From: Nocardioides sp. ChNu-153
GTDB lineage: Bacteria; Actinomycetota; Actinomycetes; Propionibacteriales; Nocardioidaceae
NCBI RefSeq assembly: GCF_030466625.1
Contig: NZ_JADEVT010000001.1
Location: 62,001-126,000, forward strand
Direction of reading: 5' to 3'
Length of the DNA stretch: 64,000 nt
Shown: positions 17,126-28,619 of the stretch, one piece after another
How the letters are laid out: the number at the start of each line of letters is the position of its first letter
Position numbering within the stretch: position 1 is the first letter of the stretch
The notes under the pieces: model-generated
What the model was told of the DNA's origin: nothing
The model's database searches: none
Seen by the model: the letters and a program-made list of their open reading frames with translations, nothing else
Position numbers and translations under genes: made by a program

Positions 17126-19608
17126 CCACGCGTGGCTTCGGCGAGCCCGTCAAGCGGGTCGAGGACCCCCGGCTCGTCACCGGCAAGGGTCGGTACGTCG
17201 ACGACATCGGCGACGACCGCACGCTGCACGCGGCCTTCGTCCGCAGCCCGCACGCCCGCGCGCGCATCCGCGACATCGACCCCTTCGAGGCCTACGAGGT
17301 CGACGGCGTGGTCGCCGTCTACACCTGGGACGACCTCGCCGGCCCGGCCGCGGAGCCGCTGCCGCTGCTCATCCCGCACCCCGACCTCACCCACCCGCGC
17401 ACCGGCTACGCGCTGGCCCGCGACGCGGTGAACCACGTCGGCGAGGCCGTCGCGATGGTGGTCGCCCGCGACCGCTACGTCGCGGAGGACGCCGTCGCGC
17501 TGGTCAAGGTCGACTACGAGGTACTCAAGCCCGTCGTCGGCCTGCGCAAGGCGGCGGCCGCCGAGGAGCTCGTGTACGACGACGTGCCCGGCAACGCCGC
17601 GGCCGTCTCCACCCAGGCGTACGGCGACGCGGCGACCGCCGTCGCGCAGGCCCCGCACCGCCTCACCTTCGAGTGGGACATCGAGCGCAGCGCCTGCATG
17701 CCGATGGAGGGCAAGGGCGTGCACGCCCGGTGGGACCGCCACGAGGAGAAGCTGACGCTGTGGACGGCGACGCAGACGTCGACCGGCGTGCGCGGCGCGG
17801 TCTCGGCCAAGCTGGGCCTCGACCTCACCCAGGTCGACGTGGTCACGCCCGACGTGGGCGGCGGCTTCGGCGTGAAGATCGTGCACCCGTGGCCCGAGGA
17901 GATCATGGTCCCCTGGGCGTCGATGCGGCTCGGCCGCGACGTGAAGTGGACCGAGGACCGGCGCGAGCACTTCGTGTCCAGCGCCCACGAGCGGGCCCAG
18001 CTGCTCACCGTGGACGTCGGGTTCGACGACGAGGGCCGGGTGCTCGGCATGGAGGTCGACATCCTCCACGACCACGGCGCCTACATCCCCTACGGCCTCA
18101 TCGTGCCGATCAACGCCTCGACGCAGCTGCTCGGCCCGTACAAGCCGGACGCCTACCGGGTGACGTTCACCAGCCTCTACACGAACACCGTGCTGGTCAC
18201 GCCGTACCGCGGCGCGGGCCGTCCGCAGGGCGTGTACGCGATGGAGCGCACGATGGACCGCATCGCGCAGTACCTGGGCAAGGACCGCCTCGCCGTGCGC
18301 GAGGCCAACTTCATCCAGCCCGACGAGTTCCCCGTCGACTTCGGCCTGATGTTCCAGGACGGCCGGCCGCTGAAGTACGACTCCGGCAACTACCCGGGCC
18401 TCGCCGACAAGCTGCGGGCGCTGGTGGGCTGGGACGAGTTCGAGGACTTCCGCGCCCAGGCGCGCTCCGAGGGCCGCCGCGTCGGCATCGGCCTCGGCTT
18501 CTACGTCGAGGGCACCGGCCCCGGCCCCTACGAGGGCGGGCACGTGCAGGTGCTGACGTCGGGCAAGGTCAAGGTGGCCACGGGCATCACCTCCCAGGGC
18601 CAGGGCCACCAGACCGCCTTCGCCCAGATCGTCGCCACCGAGCTCGGCGTGCCGTTCGAGGACGTCATCGTCACCACGGGCGACACGCGTCGCTTCGGCT
18701 ACTCGGTGGGCACGTTCGCCTCCCGCGGCGCCGTGATGAGCGGCAGCGCGATCGCGCTGGCCGCCCGCAAGGTGCGCGACCGCACGCTCCGGCTGGCGGC
18801 CGACGCGCTCGAGGCGGACCCGGGCGACCTCGAGATCGTCGAGGGCCAGGTGCAGGTCAAGGGCGACCCGTCGACGGCCGTCGGCATCGGCACGGTCGCG
18901 GTGCTGTCGAACCCGTTGCGCTACGCCTTCGACGAGGCGAGCAAGGCGGCGACGCAGTTCAGCGGCGGACCGGTCGACTACTCCCAGCCGCCCATCGCGC
19001 CGGGGGACAAGCCGGGTCTCGACGAGACCGACTACTACTCCCCGCCCGCGTCCACCTTCGCGGCCGGCGCGCACGCCGTCATCGTGGAGACCGACCCGGA
19101 CACCGCGGAGATCCACATCCTGAAGTACGCCGTCGTCCACGACTGCGGCCGCATGGTGAACCCCCGCATCGTCGAGGGCCAGATCCACGGCGGCGTCGCG
19201 CAGGGCGTGGGCGGCGCGCTCTACGAGGTCATGGCGTACGACGAGGCGGGCCAGCTCGCCAACGCGTCGTTCATGGACTTCCTCATGCCCTACGTCTCCG
19301 AGGTGCCGACCAGCATCGAGATCGACCACCTCGAGACGCCGTCCCCCCTCAACCCGCTCGGCATCAAGGGCGCGGGCGAGGCGGGGGTCATCCCGACGAG
19401 CGCCGCGATCGCGGCCGCCATCGAGGACGCGGAGGGCATCCCGATCGTCCGGATGCCGATCTCGCCCTCGGAGCTGTTCGACCTGCGCCGCGCCGCGGCG
19501 TACCCGGAGCCGGTGGTCAACACCATGCCGGGCACGGCGAGCACCCGGTGGGTGGACCCGGCGTCCCTCCCCGCAGCACCGACCACCGAGAGTGAGGACC
19601 GACCGTGA
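17122..19608 (+). CDS. Molybdenum hydroxylase large subunit, form II CoxL-like
   Basis: 828 residues. The active-site loop reads YRGAGR at residues 362-367, the form II signature. It lacks the form I AYxCSFR motif of true CO dehydrogenase, so CO is an unlikely substrate. The molybdenum-cofactor motifs GGGFGVKI and GQGHQTAFAQIVATELG are present, and the catalytic Glu falls at E753 in GAGEAG. Family members hydroxylate N-heterocycles and aldehydes. With an NCS2 permease, hydantoinase-type genes and a PucR-type regulator around it, a purine, pyrimidine or related ring is the best guess. It is translationally coupled to coxS and coxG. Confidence 0.93.
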
Positions 19609-20318
19609 AGGTCACCGGCGAGGCCACCCTGACGAGCGACATCGACGCCCTGTGGGCGGCGTTCAACGACCCCGAGGTGCTGGTCGCGACCATCCCCGGC
19701 TGCCAGCGTCTCGAGGCGGTGGCCGAGGACTCCTACCGGATGACCATCAGCGCCGGCGTCGCCGCGATCCGCGGCACGTACGAGGGCGAGGTGCACCTCA
19801 AGGACAAGCGCGAGCCCGGCTACCTCAAGATGGTCGCGACCGGCGCCGGCGGCCCGGGCACCATCCAGGTCGAGGTCGACGTGGACATGGAGACGCAGGG
19901 CGACGGGACGCTCATCCGCTTCGTCGCCGACGCGGTCGTCGGCGGGATGATCGGCGGCGTCAGCCAGCGCATGCTCGCCTCGGTCGGCAAGCGCCTCGCG
20001 GCCGAGTTCTTCAAGGCGGTCGACGACCACCTGCAGAACGGTCCCGCGACCGGCGCCGCGACCGGGCCGACGGTCGGCGCGATCAGCGCGACCGACCAGA
20101 GCCCCGCGGAGACCCGCGAGGGCGGGGCCGGCAGCGCCGCCGCGGGCACCACGGGCGCTGCCGACGCGCCGCGCACCTTCTCCCGCCCCGGTGCCCCCGC
20201 CCCCTCCGCGGCGGCGGGCGGCTCGCCCGAGCAGTTCGTCAAGGGCGCCCTGACGGGCGCGGGCCTCGTGCTCGTCGGCGTCCTGGTCGGCTCGCTGCTG
20301 GGACGGAGGAGCCGCTGA
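19605..20318 (+). CDS. CoxG-like SRPBCC protein with C-terminal membrane anchor
   Basis: 237 residues. The first 150 residues form a CoxG/SRPBCC lipid-binding fold (LVATIPGCQRLEAVAEDSYR, FVADAVVGGMIGGVSQRMLA). A low-complexity Ala/Gly/Pro linker follows, then one membrane helix, GAGLVLVGVLVGSLLG, ending in RRSR. In mycobacterial CO dehydrogenase, CoxG has been reported to carry quinone from the membrane to the enzyme; a similar electron-acceptor role here is inference. GTG overlaps the coxL stop, and its stop overlaps the nitrilase start. Confidence 0.88.
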   Translation: MKVTGEATLTSDIDALWAAFNDPEVLVATIPGCQRLEAVAEDSYRMTISAGVAAIRGTYEGEVHLKDKREPGYLKMVATGAGGPGTIQVEVDVDMETQGDGTLIRFVADAVVGGMIGGVSQRMLASVGKRLAAEFFKAVDDHLQNGPATGAATGPTVGAISATDQSPAETREGGAGSAAAGTTGAADAPRTFSRPGAPAPSAAAGGSPEQFVKGALTGAGLVLVGVLVGSLLGRRSR

Positions 20319-21253
20319 TGCGCGACGTGACCGTGGCCGCCGTCCAGGTGGCGCCCGACCACCGGCCGCTGAGCGTCGAGACGGTCGCCGGCAACACCGA
20401 GCGCGCCCTCGACTGGGTCGAGCGGGCCGTGGAGGCGACGGGCGCGGAGCTCGTGGTGCTGCCCGAGACCGTCACGACCGGCTTCGGGCCCGCGATGGGC
20501 CCCGACGACCTGTGGGACCTGCTGCAGGCCGCGCCGGGGGCGGGCACGGCGCCGTACACGGAGCTGGCCCAGCGCCTCGGCATCCACCTCGTGTGGGGCG
20601 CCTACGAGCCCGGCGAGCAGCGGGGCGTGGTCTACAACGCCGCCCACCTCGCGGGCCCCGACGGCACGGTGCTCGGGACCTACCACAAGACCCACCCGTT
20701 CTGCAGCGAGGACGTCAACCGGGGCGGCTGGGTCACCCCCGGCGAGCACGTCACCGTCGTCGAGACCGAGATCGGCACCATCGGCCTCATCATCTGCTTC
20801 GACGGCGACTACCCGGAGCTGTCGCGCATCAACGCGGTCAAGGGGGCCGAGATCATCGCGCGCCCCTCGGCCCTGCTCCGCAGCGCCGACCTGTGGGAGC
20901 TGACGACCCGCGCGCGGGCCTACGACAACCACGTGTACGTCGTGGGCACGAACGCCACGGGCCTCGACCCGGCGGGCTCGCCGTACTTCGGCAACTCGAT
21001 GATCGTCACCCCGATCGCCGAGGTCGTGGCGCGTGCCGCCAGCCACGAGTGCTGGGTCAGCGCCCGCCTGACGCCTGCGACGGCCATGGCGTCGCTGACG
21101 CCCGGCTCGAGCGTCCCGCAGCGCTGGGACCACCTCGACGAGCGCAACCTGGCGCTGCTGGCGAACTACGCCGAGGAGCTGGCGGGGCCCGCCCGCACGC
21201 CGTTCCCGCACGCCGCGCACGAGCCGCCGCCGAGCAGCACCACCGGCGCCTGA
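20318..21253 (+). CDS. Nitrilase-superfamily carbon-nitrogen hydrolase
   Basis: 311 residues with the Glu-Lys-Cys triad at E50 (VVLPE), K124 (YHKTHPF) and C160 (LIICFDGDYPE). Family members hydrolyse amides or N-carbamoyl compounds. It is the last gene of the coxMSLG operon and starts inside the coxG stop (TGATG). In context it may cleave an amide or carbamoyl product of ring opening, for example a terminal amide acid, releasing ammonia. The exact substrate is not recognisable. Confidence 0.9.
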   Translation: MRDVTVAAVQVAPDHRPLSVETVAGNTERALDWVERAVEATGAELVVLPETVTTGFGPAMGPDDLWDLLQAAPGAGTAPYTELAQRLGIHLVWGAYEPGEQRGVVYNAAHLAGPDGTVLGTYHKTHPFCSEDVNRGGWVTPGEHVTVVETEIGTIGLIICFDGDYPELSRINAVKGAEIIARPSALLRSADLWELTTRARAYDNHVYVVGTNATGLDPAGSPYFGNSMIVTPIAEVVARAASHECWVSARLTPATAMASLTPGSSVPQRWDHLDERNLALLANYAEELAGPARTPFPHAAHEPPPSSTTGA

Positions 21254-21351
21254 GGCGTCACCCGCGCGACGCGCGTCGTGCACCCCGTCGTCCCCGTCGA
21301 CCGATCTAGGATCGGGCGGCGGGGACGACCCCGTCCGAGCGGAGGTGGGAC
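21254..21351 (+). promoter_or_regulatory. Promoter region of the small Cys-pair protein
   Basis: A TAGGAT -10-like box lies at 21306-21311, about 40 bases before GTG 21352, so this gene has a leader. GGAGGTGGGA (21341-21350) is a strong ribosome site. Confidence 0.5.
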
Positions 21352-21561
21352 GTGTACGGCGACGTGGAGCCCTGTGCCGAGTGCGGTGCGGCGGTGCGGC
21401 TGCGGCCGCACGAGCCGGAGCGGGAGTCCGGCGACGGGCCGGTCGGCCCCGCCGACGGCGTCGTCGGGGGAGCGGACCCGACCCTCGACGACCGGGTGTG
21501 CACGAACGACGCGTGCCCCACCAACCACCGCGCGCCGGGCGAGGACGCACCGCGGCCCTGA
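21352..21561 (+). CDS. Small protein with two cysteine pairs (zinc-ribbon-like)
   Basis: 69 residues, start GTG 21352 after GGAGGTGGG. It has CAEC at residues 8-11 and CTNDAC at 49-54 with an acidic, Gly/Pro-rich middle, a spacing that could bind one zinc ion. Function unknown. Good codon usage, a clear ribosome site and a promoter-like box support it as a real gene. It precedes the sensor kinase by 58 bases. Confidence 0.7.
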   Translation: MYGDVEPCAECGAAVRLRPHEPERESGDGPVGPADGVVGGADPTLDDRVCTNDACPTNHRAPGEDAPRP

Positions 21562-21619
21562 CCGGGTCCGTGCGACGGAATCCCTCAGGCCAGGCGCGCG
21601 CCAGCCGATCTCGGGCCTC

Positions 21620-23785
21620 GTGAGGACCCCCGACGCCGGCACCGTCCCCGCGCCGGCGCGCGAGGTCGCGCAGCAGCTGCTGCTCGCGGCGGGCTACCTC
21701 CTGGCCGCCGTGGCCGGCCGGGCGACCGTGGTCGACGGCAGCGCCCTGAGCCTCGTGTGGCCGGCCGCCGGCGTGGCCGCCGTGTGGGTGACCTGCCGCG
21801 ACGGCCTGTGGCTGCTGGTGGCCCTGGCGGGACTGGCGGCCGCCACGTTCGGCGTCAACGTCGCGACCGGTGCGCCGCCGGCCCTGGGCCTCGTCTTCAT
21901 CGTCACGAACCTCGTGCAGGCTCTGGTGCTGCGCGGCCTCCTGCGGCGCTGGGTGCCGGAGGTCGCGTGCTTCGGCGGCGACCGCCCGCTGAGCGAGGTC
22001 GCCCAGCTCGTGCGGGTCGTCATCGCCGCCGTTCTCGCCTGTGCGGCGGGCGCCGCGCTGGGCCAGCTGGGCACGGCCCTCGCCGTGGAGGGCGAGACCG
22101 GGCTGTTGCCCGCGGCCGCCTGGTGGAGCCGGAACAGCCTCGGAACGGTCGTCGTGCTCTGCGTCCTGGTCCTGGCCCTCCAAGCCTGGCGGTCCGCCGG
22201 AACCACCGGCGCGTTCCTCCGCGGCCTCGTCGAGGACCCGTCACGACCGGATGGCGCCGCGGGGGCGCTCGAGGGCCTCGCGCTGGCCGTCGCCTCCGGC
22301 GCCGTGTGGGTGGCCGTGTTCCTGGGCCCCGGGGCCGACGCCTACTCGTTCCTGCTGCTGGCGCCCGTCGTGTGGGCCGGGCTGCGCTTCGCCCCGCTCG
22401 TGGTGGCGCTGCACGGCTTCCTCACGGGGGCGGCGGCCATCTGCTTCACGATCGCGGGGCGCGGCCCCTTCGTCGACACCGCGGACGTGCGGTCCGAGGT
22501 GGTGGTGGTGCAGGCCTTCGTGGGCATCGCGGTGGTGACGGGTCTCGCCCTGGCCTTCGCGCGCGCCGAACGCGACCACGCCCTGCGGCGGCTGCACGCC
22601 AGCGAGCGGGAGGCGACCGCCCACGCCGCGCTGCTCGGCTCGGTCCTCGAGCAGATGCGCGACGGCGTGGTCGTCGTCGACGAGCACCACCGCGTCGTGC
22701 TGCGCAACGAGGCGGCCGGACGCATCCTGGGCCGGCGCGGCGAGCGGCCGGACGTCGTCGAGCCGGCCGCCGCGTACCACCTCGTCGAGACGGACGGCAC
22801 GCCCGTGGGCGACGAGGACCTGCCCTACCGCCGCGCCCTCGCCGGCCAGGTCGCCGGGCCGCGCGACCTGCGGGTCGTCGCCCCCGGCGTCCCCTCCGGC
22901 ACGATCGTCGAGATCGGCGCCCACCCCGTCCCGCCGTTGCCCGGCGCACCGCGCCAGGCGATGGTGCACGTCCGCGACGTGACCGTCGAGCGGCAGCGGC
23001 ACGCGGCCCTCGCCTCCTTCGCGCGCGTCGTCGCGCACGACCTGCTCAACCCGCTCACCGTGGTCCAGGGCTGGGCGGACGTCGTGCGCAGCGGGCTCGA
23101 CGCCCCCGAGCCGGACCTCGCGAGGCTGCGCGGGCGCGCCGACCGGATCCTCGAGGCGGCCGAGCGGATGCGCGAGCTGGTCGACGCCGTCCTCGCGCTC
23201 GCCCTCGCCCGCGACCGCGACCTGCGTCCCCGCATGGTCGACCTCAGCGGCCTGATGGTCGAGGTGGCGCGCCTTCAGGCCGACAGCGGTCAGCCGGCCG
23301 AGATCACCGTCCAGCCGGGTGTGCGCGTGTGGGGCGACCGCGCTCTGCTGCGCCAGCTGCTGGAGAACCTGCTGACGAACGCGGTGAAGTACGCCGTGCC
23401 CGGCCGCGTGCCGCGGGTCGCCCTCACCGCCGAGCCCGAGCCGGGCTCGGAGTGGCTCGAGGTGCGGGTGAGCGACGAGGGGATCGGGATCCCGACGGAG
23501 GACCGCGAGCGGGTCTTCGAGCCGTTCCACCGGGTGGGGGGCGCGACGGGGGTCGACGGCCACGGGATCGGACTGGCCACCTGCGCCCAGATCGTCGAGC
23601 GCCACCACGGCACCATCCGGGCCGAGGAGACGCCCGGTGGCGGCACCACCATCGTCCTGCGCCTGCCCGGCGGGCCCGTGGAACCGGGGTCGGGGGGCAC
23701 CGGCGCGGACACGCGGACGCCGTCGGTGGGAGCCGACATACTGCCCCCGGACCGCCGGAGCGGGGCGGGGAGCGCGTCGGCCTGA
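21620..23785 (+). CDS. MASE1-like membrane sensor histidine kinase with PAS domain
   Basis: 721 residues. Residues 1-320 contain about eight membrane segments of MASE1 type (LVWPAAGVAAVWV). A PAS segment follows near 345-455 (LGSVLEQMRDGVVVVDEHHRVVLRNEAA). The HisKA box AHDLLNP has its phospho-accepting His near 473; then come N box ENLLTNAVKYA, G1 DEGIGIP, F box FEPFHRV and G2 GHGIGLA. There is no adjacent response regulator, so it is an orphan kinase. The start GTG 21620 has only a weak ribosome site; the open frame upstream overlaps the small Cys-pair gene and is unlikely. Confidence 0.88.
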   Translation: MRTPDAGTVPAPAREVAQQLLLAAGYLLAAVAGRATVVDGSALSLVWPAAGVAAVWVTCRDGLWLLVALAGLAAATFGVNVATGAPPALGLVFIVTNLVQALVLRGLLRRWVPEVACFGGDRPLSEVAQLVRVVIAAVLACAAGAALGQLGTALAVEGETGLLPAAAWWSRNSLGTVVVLCVLVLALQAWRSAGTTGAFLRGLVEDPSRPDGAAGALEGLALAVASGAVWVAVFLGPGADAYSFLLLAPVVWAGLRFAPLVVALHGFLTGAAAICFTIAGRGPFVDTADVRSEVVVVQAFVGIAVVTGLALAFARAERDHALRRLHASEREATAHAALLGSVLEQMRDGVVVVDEHHRVVLRNEAAGRILGRRGERPDVVEPAAAYHLVETDGTPVGDEDLPYRRALAGQVAGPRDLRVVAPGVPSGTIVEIGAHPVPPLPGAPRQAMVHVRDVTVERQRHAALASFARVVAHDLLNPLTVVQGWADVVRSGLDAPEPDLARLRGRADRILEAAERMRELVDAVLALALARDRDLRPRMVDLSGLMVEVARLQADSGQPAEITVQPGVRVWGDRALLRQLLENLLTNAVKYAVPGRVPRVALTAEPEPGSEWLEVRVSDEGIGIPTEDRERVFEPFHRVGGATGVDGHGIGLATCAQIVERHHGTIRAEETPGGGTTIVLRLPGGPVEPGSGGTGADTRTPSVGADILPPDRRSGAGSASA

Positions 23786-23819
23786 CGGGCGCCCCGGGCC
23801 CGCCGCACCGAGGAGAGAC

Positions 23820-26198
<2,379 letters not shown>

Positions 26199-26211
26199 CG
26201 CCGTGGGCCGG

Positions 26212-26252
26212 GCCGGCGCAAGGTCGGCGCCGGCTCAGCGCTGGTCCAGCGC
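26212..26252. terminator. Paired hairpins between convergent genes
   Basis: GCCGGCGC / GCGCCGGC (26212-26234, 8-bp stem, 7-base loop) is followed by GCGCTGG / CCAGCGC (26238-26252). They sit between the ends of the convergent uvrA-like and HATPase genes. No T tract. Confidence 0.45.
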
Positions 26253-26256
26253 GGGC

Positions 26257-26697
26257 TCAGCGCGGGCCGGGTACGCCGCGCTCGCGCGGGATCCGCGCCG
26301 TGACGGTCGTGCGGCCGGTGCGGTCCGCGCTCCAGCTGTCGCTCAGCGCCTCGACCAGCACGAGGCCGCGGCCGCGCAGCGAGTCGTCGCTGCCGATGCC
26401 GCGGACGATGTCGGGGCCGACCCCCGCGTCGACGACGCGGAGGACGACGTGCTGGCGGGTGAGGCGCCACGAGAACTCGATGGTGCCGGTGGTGCCGGGC
26501 ATGCCGTGGTCGACGGCGTTGAGCACGAGCTCCCCGGCGACGATCACCGTGTCCGTCACCGTGCTCGACGGCAGGTCGGCGCCGTCGGGACCCAGGGCGT
26601 CACGCAGCAGCACGCGGGTCGCGCGGACGGCCTCGTCGTCGTGCGGGAGGTCGACGGAGCGCCAGGCCGCCAGCTGGACCGGGCTGTCGCTCGTCAC
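26257..26697 (-). CDS. HATPase_c_2 anti-sigma-type serine kinase/ATPase
   Basis: 146 residues. N box VAGELVLNAVDHGMPG, G1 VVDAGVGPD and G2 RGRGLVLVEAL place it with RsbW/SpoIIAB-like ATPases (HATPase_c_2). Such proteins bind sigma or antagonist proteins in partner switching, or act as regulatory kinases. The start GTG 26697 is preceded by GAGAGGA. It lies downstream of, and is co-oriented with, the ANTAR-GAF gene, with a 123-base gap. It is clearly paralogous to the gene at 28104. Confidence 0.85.
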   Translation of the reverse strand: MTSDSPVQLAAWRSVDLPHDDEAVRATRVLLRDALGPDGADLPSSTVTDTVIVAGELVLNAVDHGMPGTTGTIEFSWRLTRQHVVLRVVDAGVGPDIVRGIGSDDSLRGRGLVLVEALSDSWSADRTGRTTVTARIPRERGVPGPR

Positions 26698-26729
26698 GTG
26701 ATCAGTCCTCTCTGTTCCGTCGTCGGGTG

Positions 26730-26755
26730 CGTCGCGGGGACCGGTACCCCGCGAC
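26730..26755. terminator. Near-palindromic hairpin between the ANTAR and HATPase genes
   Basis: The sequence around GTCGCGGGG-ACCGGT-ACCCCGCGAC forms a 9-bp GC stem. Because the upstream gene encodes an ANTAR RNA-binding antiterminator, this hairpin could be a termination point that it controls; that link is inference. Confidence 0.4.
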
Positions 26756-26820
26756 CCGGTCGTGACTCGTGGGGCGTGCCCCCGGCTCACGACGTGGACG
26801 GCACCGGCGGGGTGGTCGCG

Positions 26821-27597
26821 TCAGCGCTCGGCCCGCTCACCGGTCCCGCGGCCCGCGGTCTCGGCGTCGTGGTCGTCGGTACGGCGGTCCTGGCCCACGT
26901 CGGAGCCGGGGCCCTCGCCCTCGGGGTCCGCGACGATCCGGGCGGCGATCTCGGACAGCTTGGTGTTCGTCTCCTGCGAGCGCCGCTGGAGCAGGCTGAA
27001 CGCCTGGTCGATCGTCAGGCCGTAGCGCTGCATCAAGATGCCCTGGGCGACCCCGATCTGGTGCCGGTTCGTCATCGCCGTGCGCAGCCCGCTGGTGACC
27101 TGCACCGCGTTGAGCGCGAGCGCCGCGTGGGTGGCGTACAGGTAGGCGAGCTCGCGCGCCTCGGTGTCCCACACGCCCGGGCGGTGCGAGTAGAAGTTGA
27201 TGGCGCCCATGACCGTGTCCTCCTGGTCGACCAGGGGGACGGCCAGGACAGAGCCGCAGCCGGCCGCGGCGGCCGCCGGCGCCCACGTGGGCCAGCGCCG
27301 GGCGGCCTCGCGCAGCTCGTTGGCGTGCTGCAGGGTGCCCTCCCGCGAGGCGTCCGCGCAGGGGCCCTCGTCCGCGTCGTACTGCGCCTGGTCGAGCTCG
27401 TGGGCGAGCTCGGAGGAGCTGGCGGCGGTGGAGAGGCGCCCCCGTCCGCGGCGCAGGGTGATGCTGGCGTGGTCGCAGCCGGCGACGTGCTCCGCGGCGA
27501 GCTCGCAGATGCGGACCGCGGCGTCGTCCGCGTCCGGGGCGCCCCGGTTCAGCTCGCGGCTGAGGGCGGCCAGCGTGCGCGCCTCGTCACCCCTCAT
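26821..27597 (-). CDS. GAF-ANTAR domain transcription antitermination regulator
   Basis: 258 residues. An N-terminal GAF domain spans about residues 20-165 (GCGSVLAVPLVDQEDTVMGA). The ANTAR RNA-binding three-helix domain lies near 168-225 (NRHQIGVAQGILMQRYGLT, AFSLLQRRSQ). A disordered acidic tail follows. ANTAR proteins bind paired hexanucleotide hairpins in nascent RNA and prevent termination. ATG 27597 follows a full AGGAGGT ribosome site. It is divergent from the STAS gene and upstream of the HATPase gene, so signal input to the partner-switching module is plausible. Confidence 0.9.
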   Translation of the reverse strand: MRGDEARTLAALSRELNRGAPDADDAAVRICELAAEHVAGCDHASITLRRGRGRLSTAASSSELAHELDQAQYDADEGPCADASREGTLQHANELREAARRWPTWAPAAAAAGCGSVLAVPLVDQEDTVMGAINFYSHRPGVWDTEARELAYLYATHAALALNAVQVTSGLRTAMTNRHQIGVAQGILMQRYGLTIDQAFSLLQRRSQETNTKLSEIAARIVADPEGEGPGSDVGQDRRTDDHDAETAGRGTGERAER

Positions 27598-27801
27598 CGT
27601 CTACCTCCTGCGGTCCCGTGCTCGTCCGGCGTCGTCCCGACGGGGGCGGGGGGCGACGTCGGGGACATCATGACCGATCGCGCGCCCGGCCGTGGGTCCC
27701 GAGACCGTCCCGTGACCCGGCCCACCCGCCGGGAGGACCTGCCGCGCGCCCCCTGGGGAGTGCTCGCGTGATCCGCGGGGGCGGGGGCGTAGGGTGTCCC
27801 C
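27598..27801. promoter_or_regulatory. Divergent region ANTAR-GAF / STAS with leaderless -10
   Basis: 204 bases with no convincing gene. TAGGGT (27790-27795) lies exactly six bases before the STAS ATG at 27802, so a leaderless transcript is likely. No clear box for the ANTAR gene was found. Confidence 0.5.
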
Positions 27802-28107
27802 ATGGGTGCACCTCCCTTCGTCGCCGAGGCCGTGGACGGCCGCGTCGCCCTCGTGGGCGACGTCGAGGCCCACGAGCACGAGCAGCTGATCGAGGTGCTC
27901 GACGAGTCGAGCCACGGTTTCCGCCACGACCTCCTCGTCGACCTCAGCGCCGTCACCTTCCTGCCGAGCAGCATCGTCGGGGCGCTGGCCCGGGCGGCGG
28001 CGGAGGCGACGCGGAACGGCACGTCCCTCGTCCTCGGCGTGGTCGAGCGCACGGTGCCGCACCGCGTCCTGGAGGTGTGCAAGATCCCCTACCGGGTGCT
28101 GACGTGA
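27802..28107 (+). CDS. STAS-domain anti-sigma factor antagonist
   Basis: 101 residues, the length of a single STAS domain. LLVDLSAVTFLPSSIVGALARA carries the conserved switch segment with Ser residues (SS) where RsbV/SpoIIAA proteins are phosphorylated. It is translationally coupled to the HATPase gene at 28104 (GTGA), the classic antagonist/kinase pairing. No sigma gene is adjacent; the nearest SigB/F-type sigma is at 53.2 kb. Confidence 0.85.
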   Translation: MGAPPFVAEAVDGRVALVGDVEAHEHEQLIEVLDESSHGFRHDLLVDLSAVTFLPSSIVGALARAAAEATRNGTSLVLGVVERTVPHRVLEVCKIPYRVLT

Positions 28108-28565
28108 GCGCGGGCACGAGCGAGGTCCGGTCCGTGGGCGCAGCCCGCGCGGCCGTGAACGAGTGCGTCCGGCAGCTCCGTGCCCGGTGGAGCCACGTGG
28201 ACCTGCCGCACGGCCCCGAGGCCGGCGGCGAGGCGCGACGCAACCTGCGGGCGGCGCTCGCCGAGAGCGGGCTGCCCGAGCACGTGGTCGACGACGTCCT
28301 CATCGTCGCCGGCGAGCTCGTCGTCAACGCGGTCGACCACGGGTGTCCCGGGGTGCTCGGCACCATCCGGATGGCCTGGGGCTTCACCCCCCGGCACGTG
28401 GTGCTCCGCGTCGTGGACGCCGGCACCGGGCCGGCCTTCGTCGAGCCCGAGCAGGAGGAGGCCTCCACCCGCGGGCGCGGCCTCATGATGGTCGACGTCA
28501 TCTGCGACGACTGGGCCGTCGACCGCGGCGACGCCACCGTCGTCACCGCCTGCATCCAGCGCTGA
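28104..28565 (+). CDS. HATPase_c_2 anti-sigma-type serine kinase/ATPase
   Basis: 153 residues with N box VAGELVVNAVDHGCPG, G1 VVDAGTGP and G2 RGRGLMMVDV. It is the probable partner of the STAS protein encoded just upstream (overlap GTGA). It shares most of its ATP-binding core with the protein at 26257-26697 on the opposite strand, which points to a local duplication and inversion. Confidence 0.87.
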   Translation: MSAGTSEVRSVGAARAAVNECVRQLRARWSHVDLPHGPEAGGEARRNLRAALAESGLPEHVVDDVLIVAGELVVNAVDHGCPGVLGTIRMAWGFTPRHVVLRVVDAGTGPAFVEPEQEEASTRGRGLMMVDVICDDWAVDRGDATVVTACIQR

Positions 28566-28619
28566 CCGGGCGCCGACCCCGCGCCGACCCCGCGTGGGCC
28601 CCCGGCCCCGCGCCCTCCC

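Noticed and set aside
21278..21619. N-terminal extension of the histidine kinase
   Set aside because: It overlaps the better-supported small Cys-pair gene and reads as Arg/Pro-rich shadow sequence.
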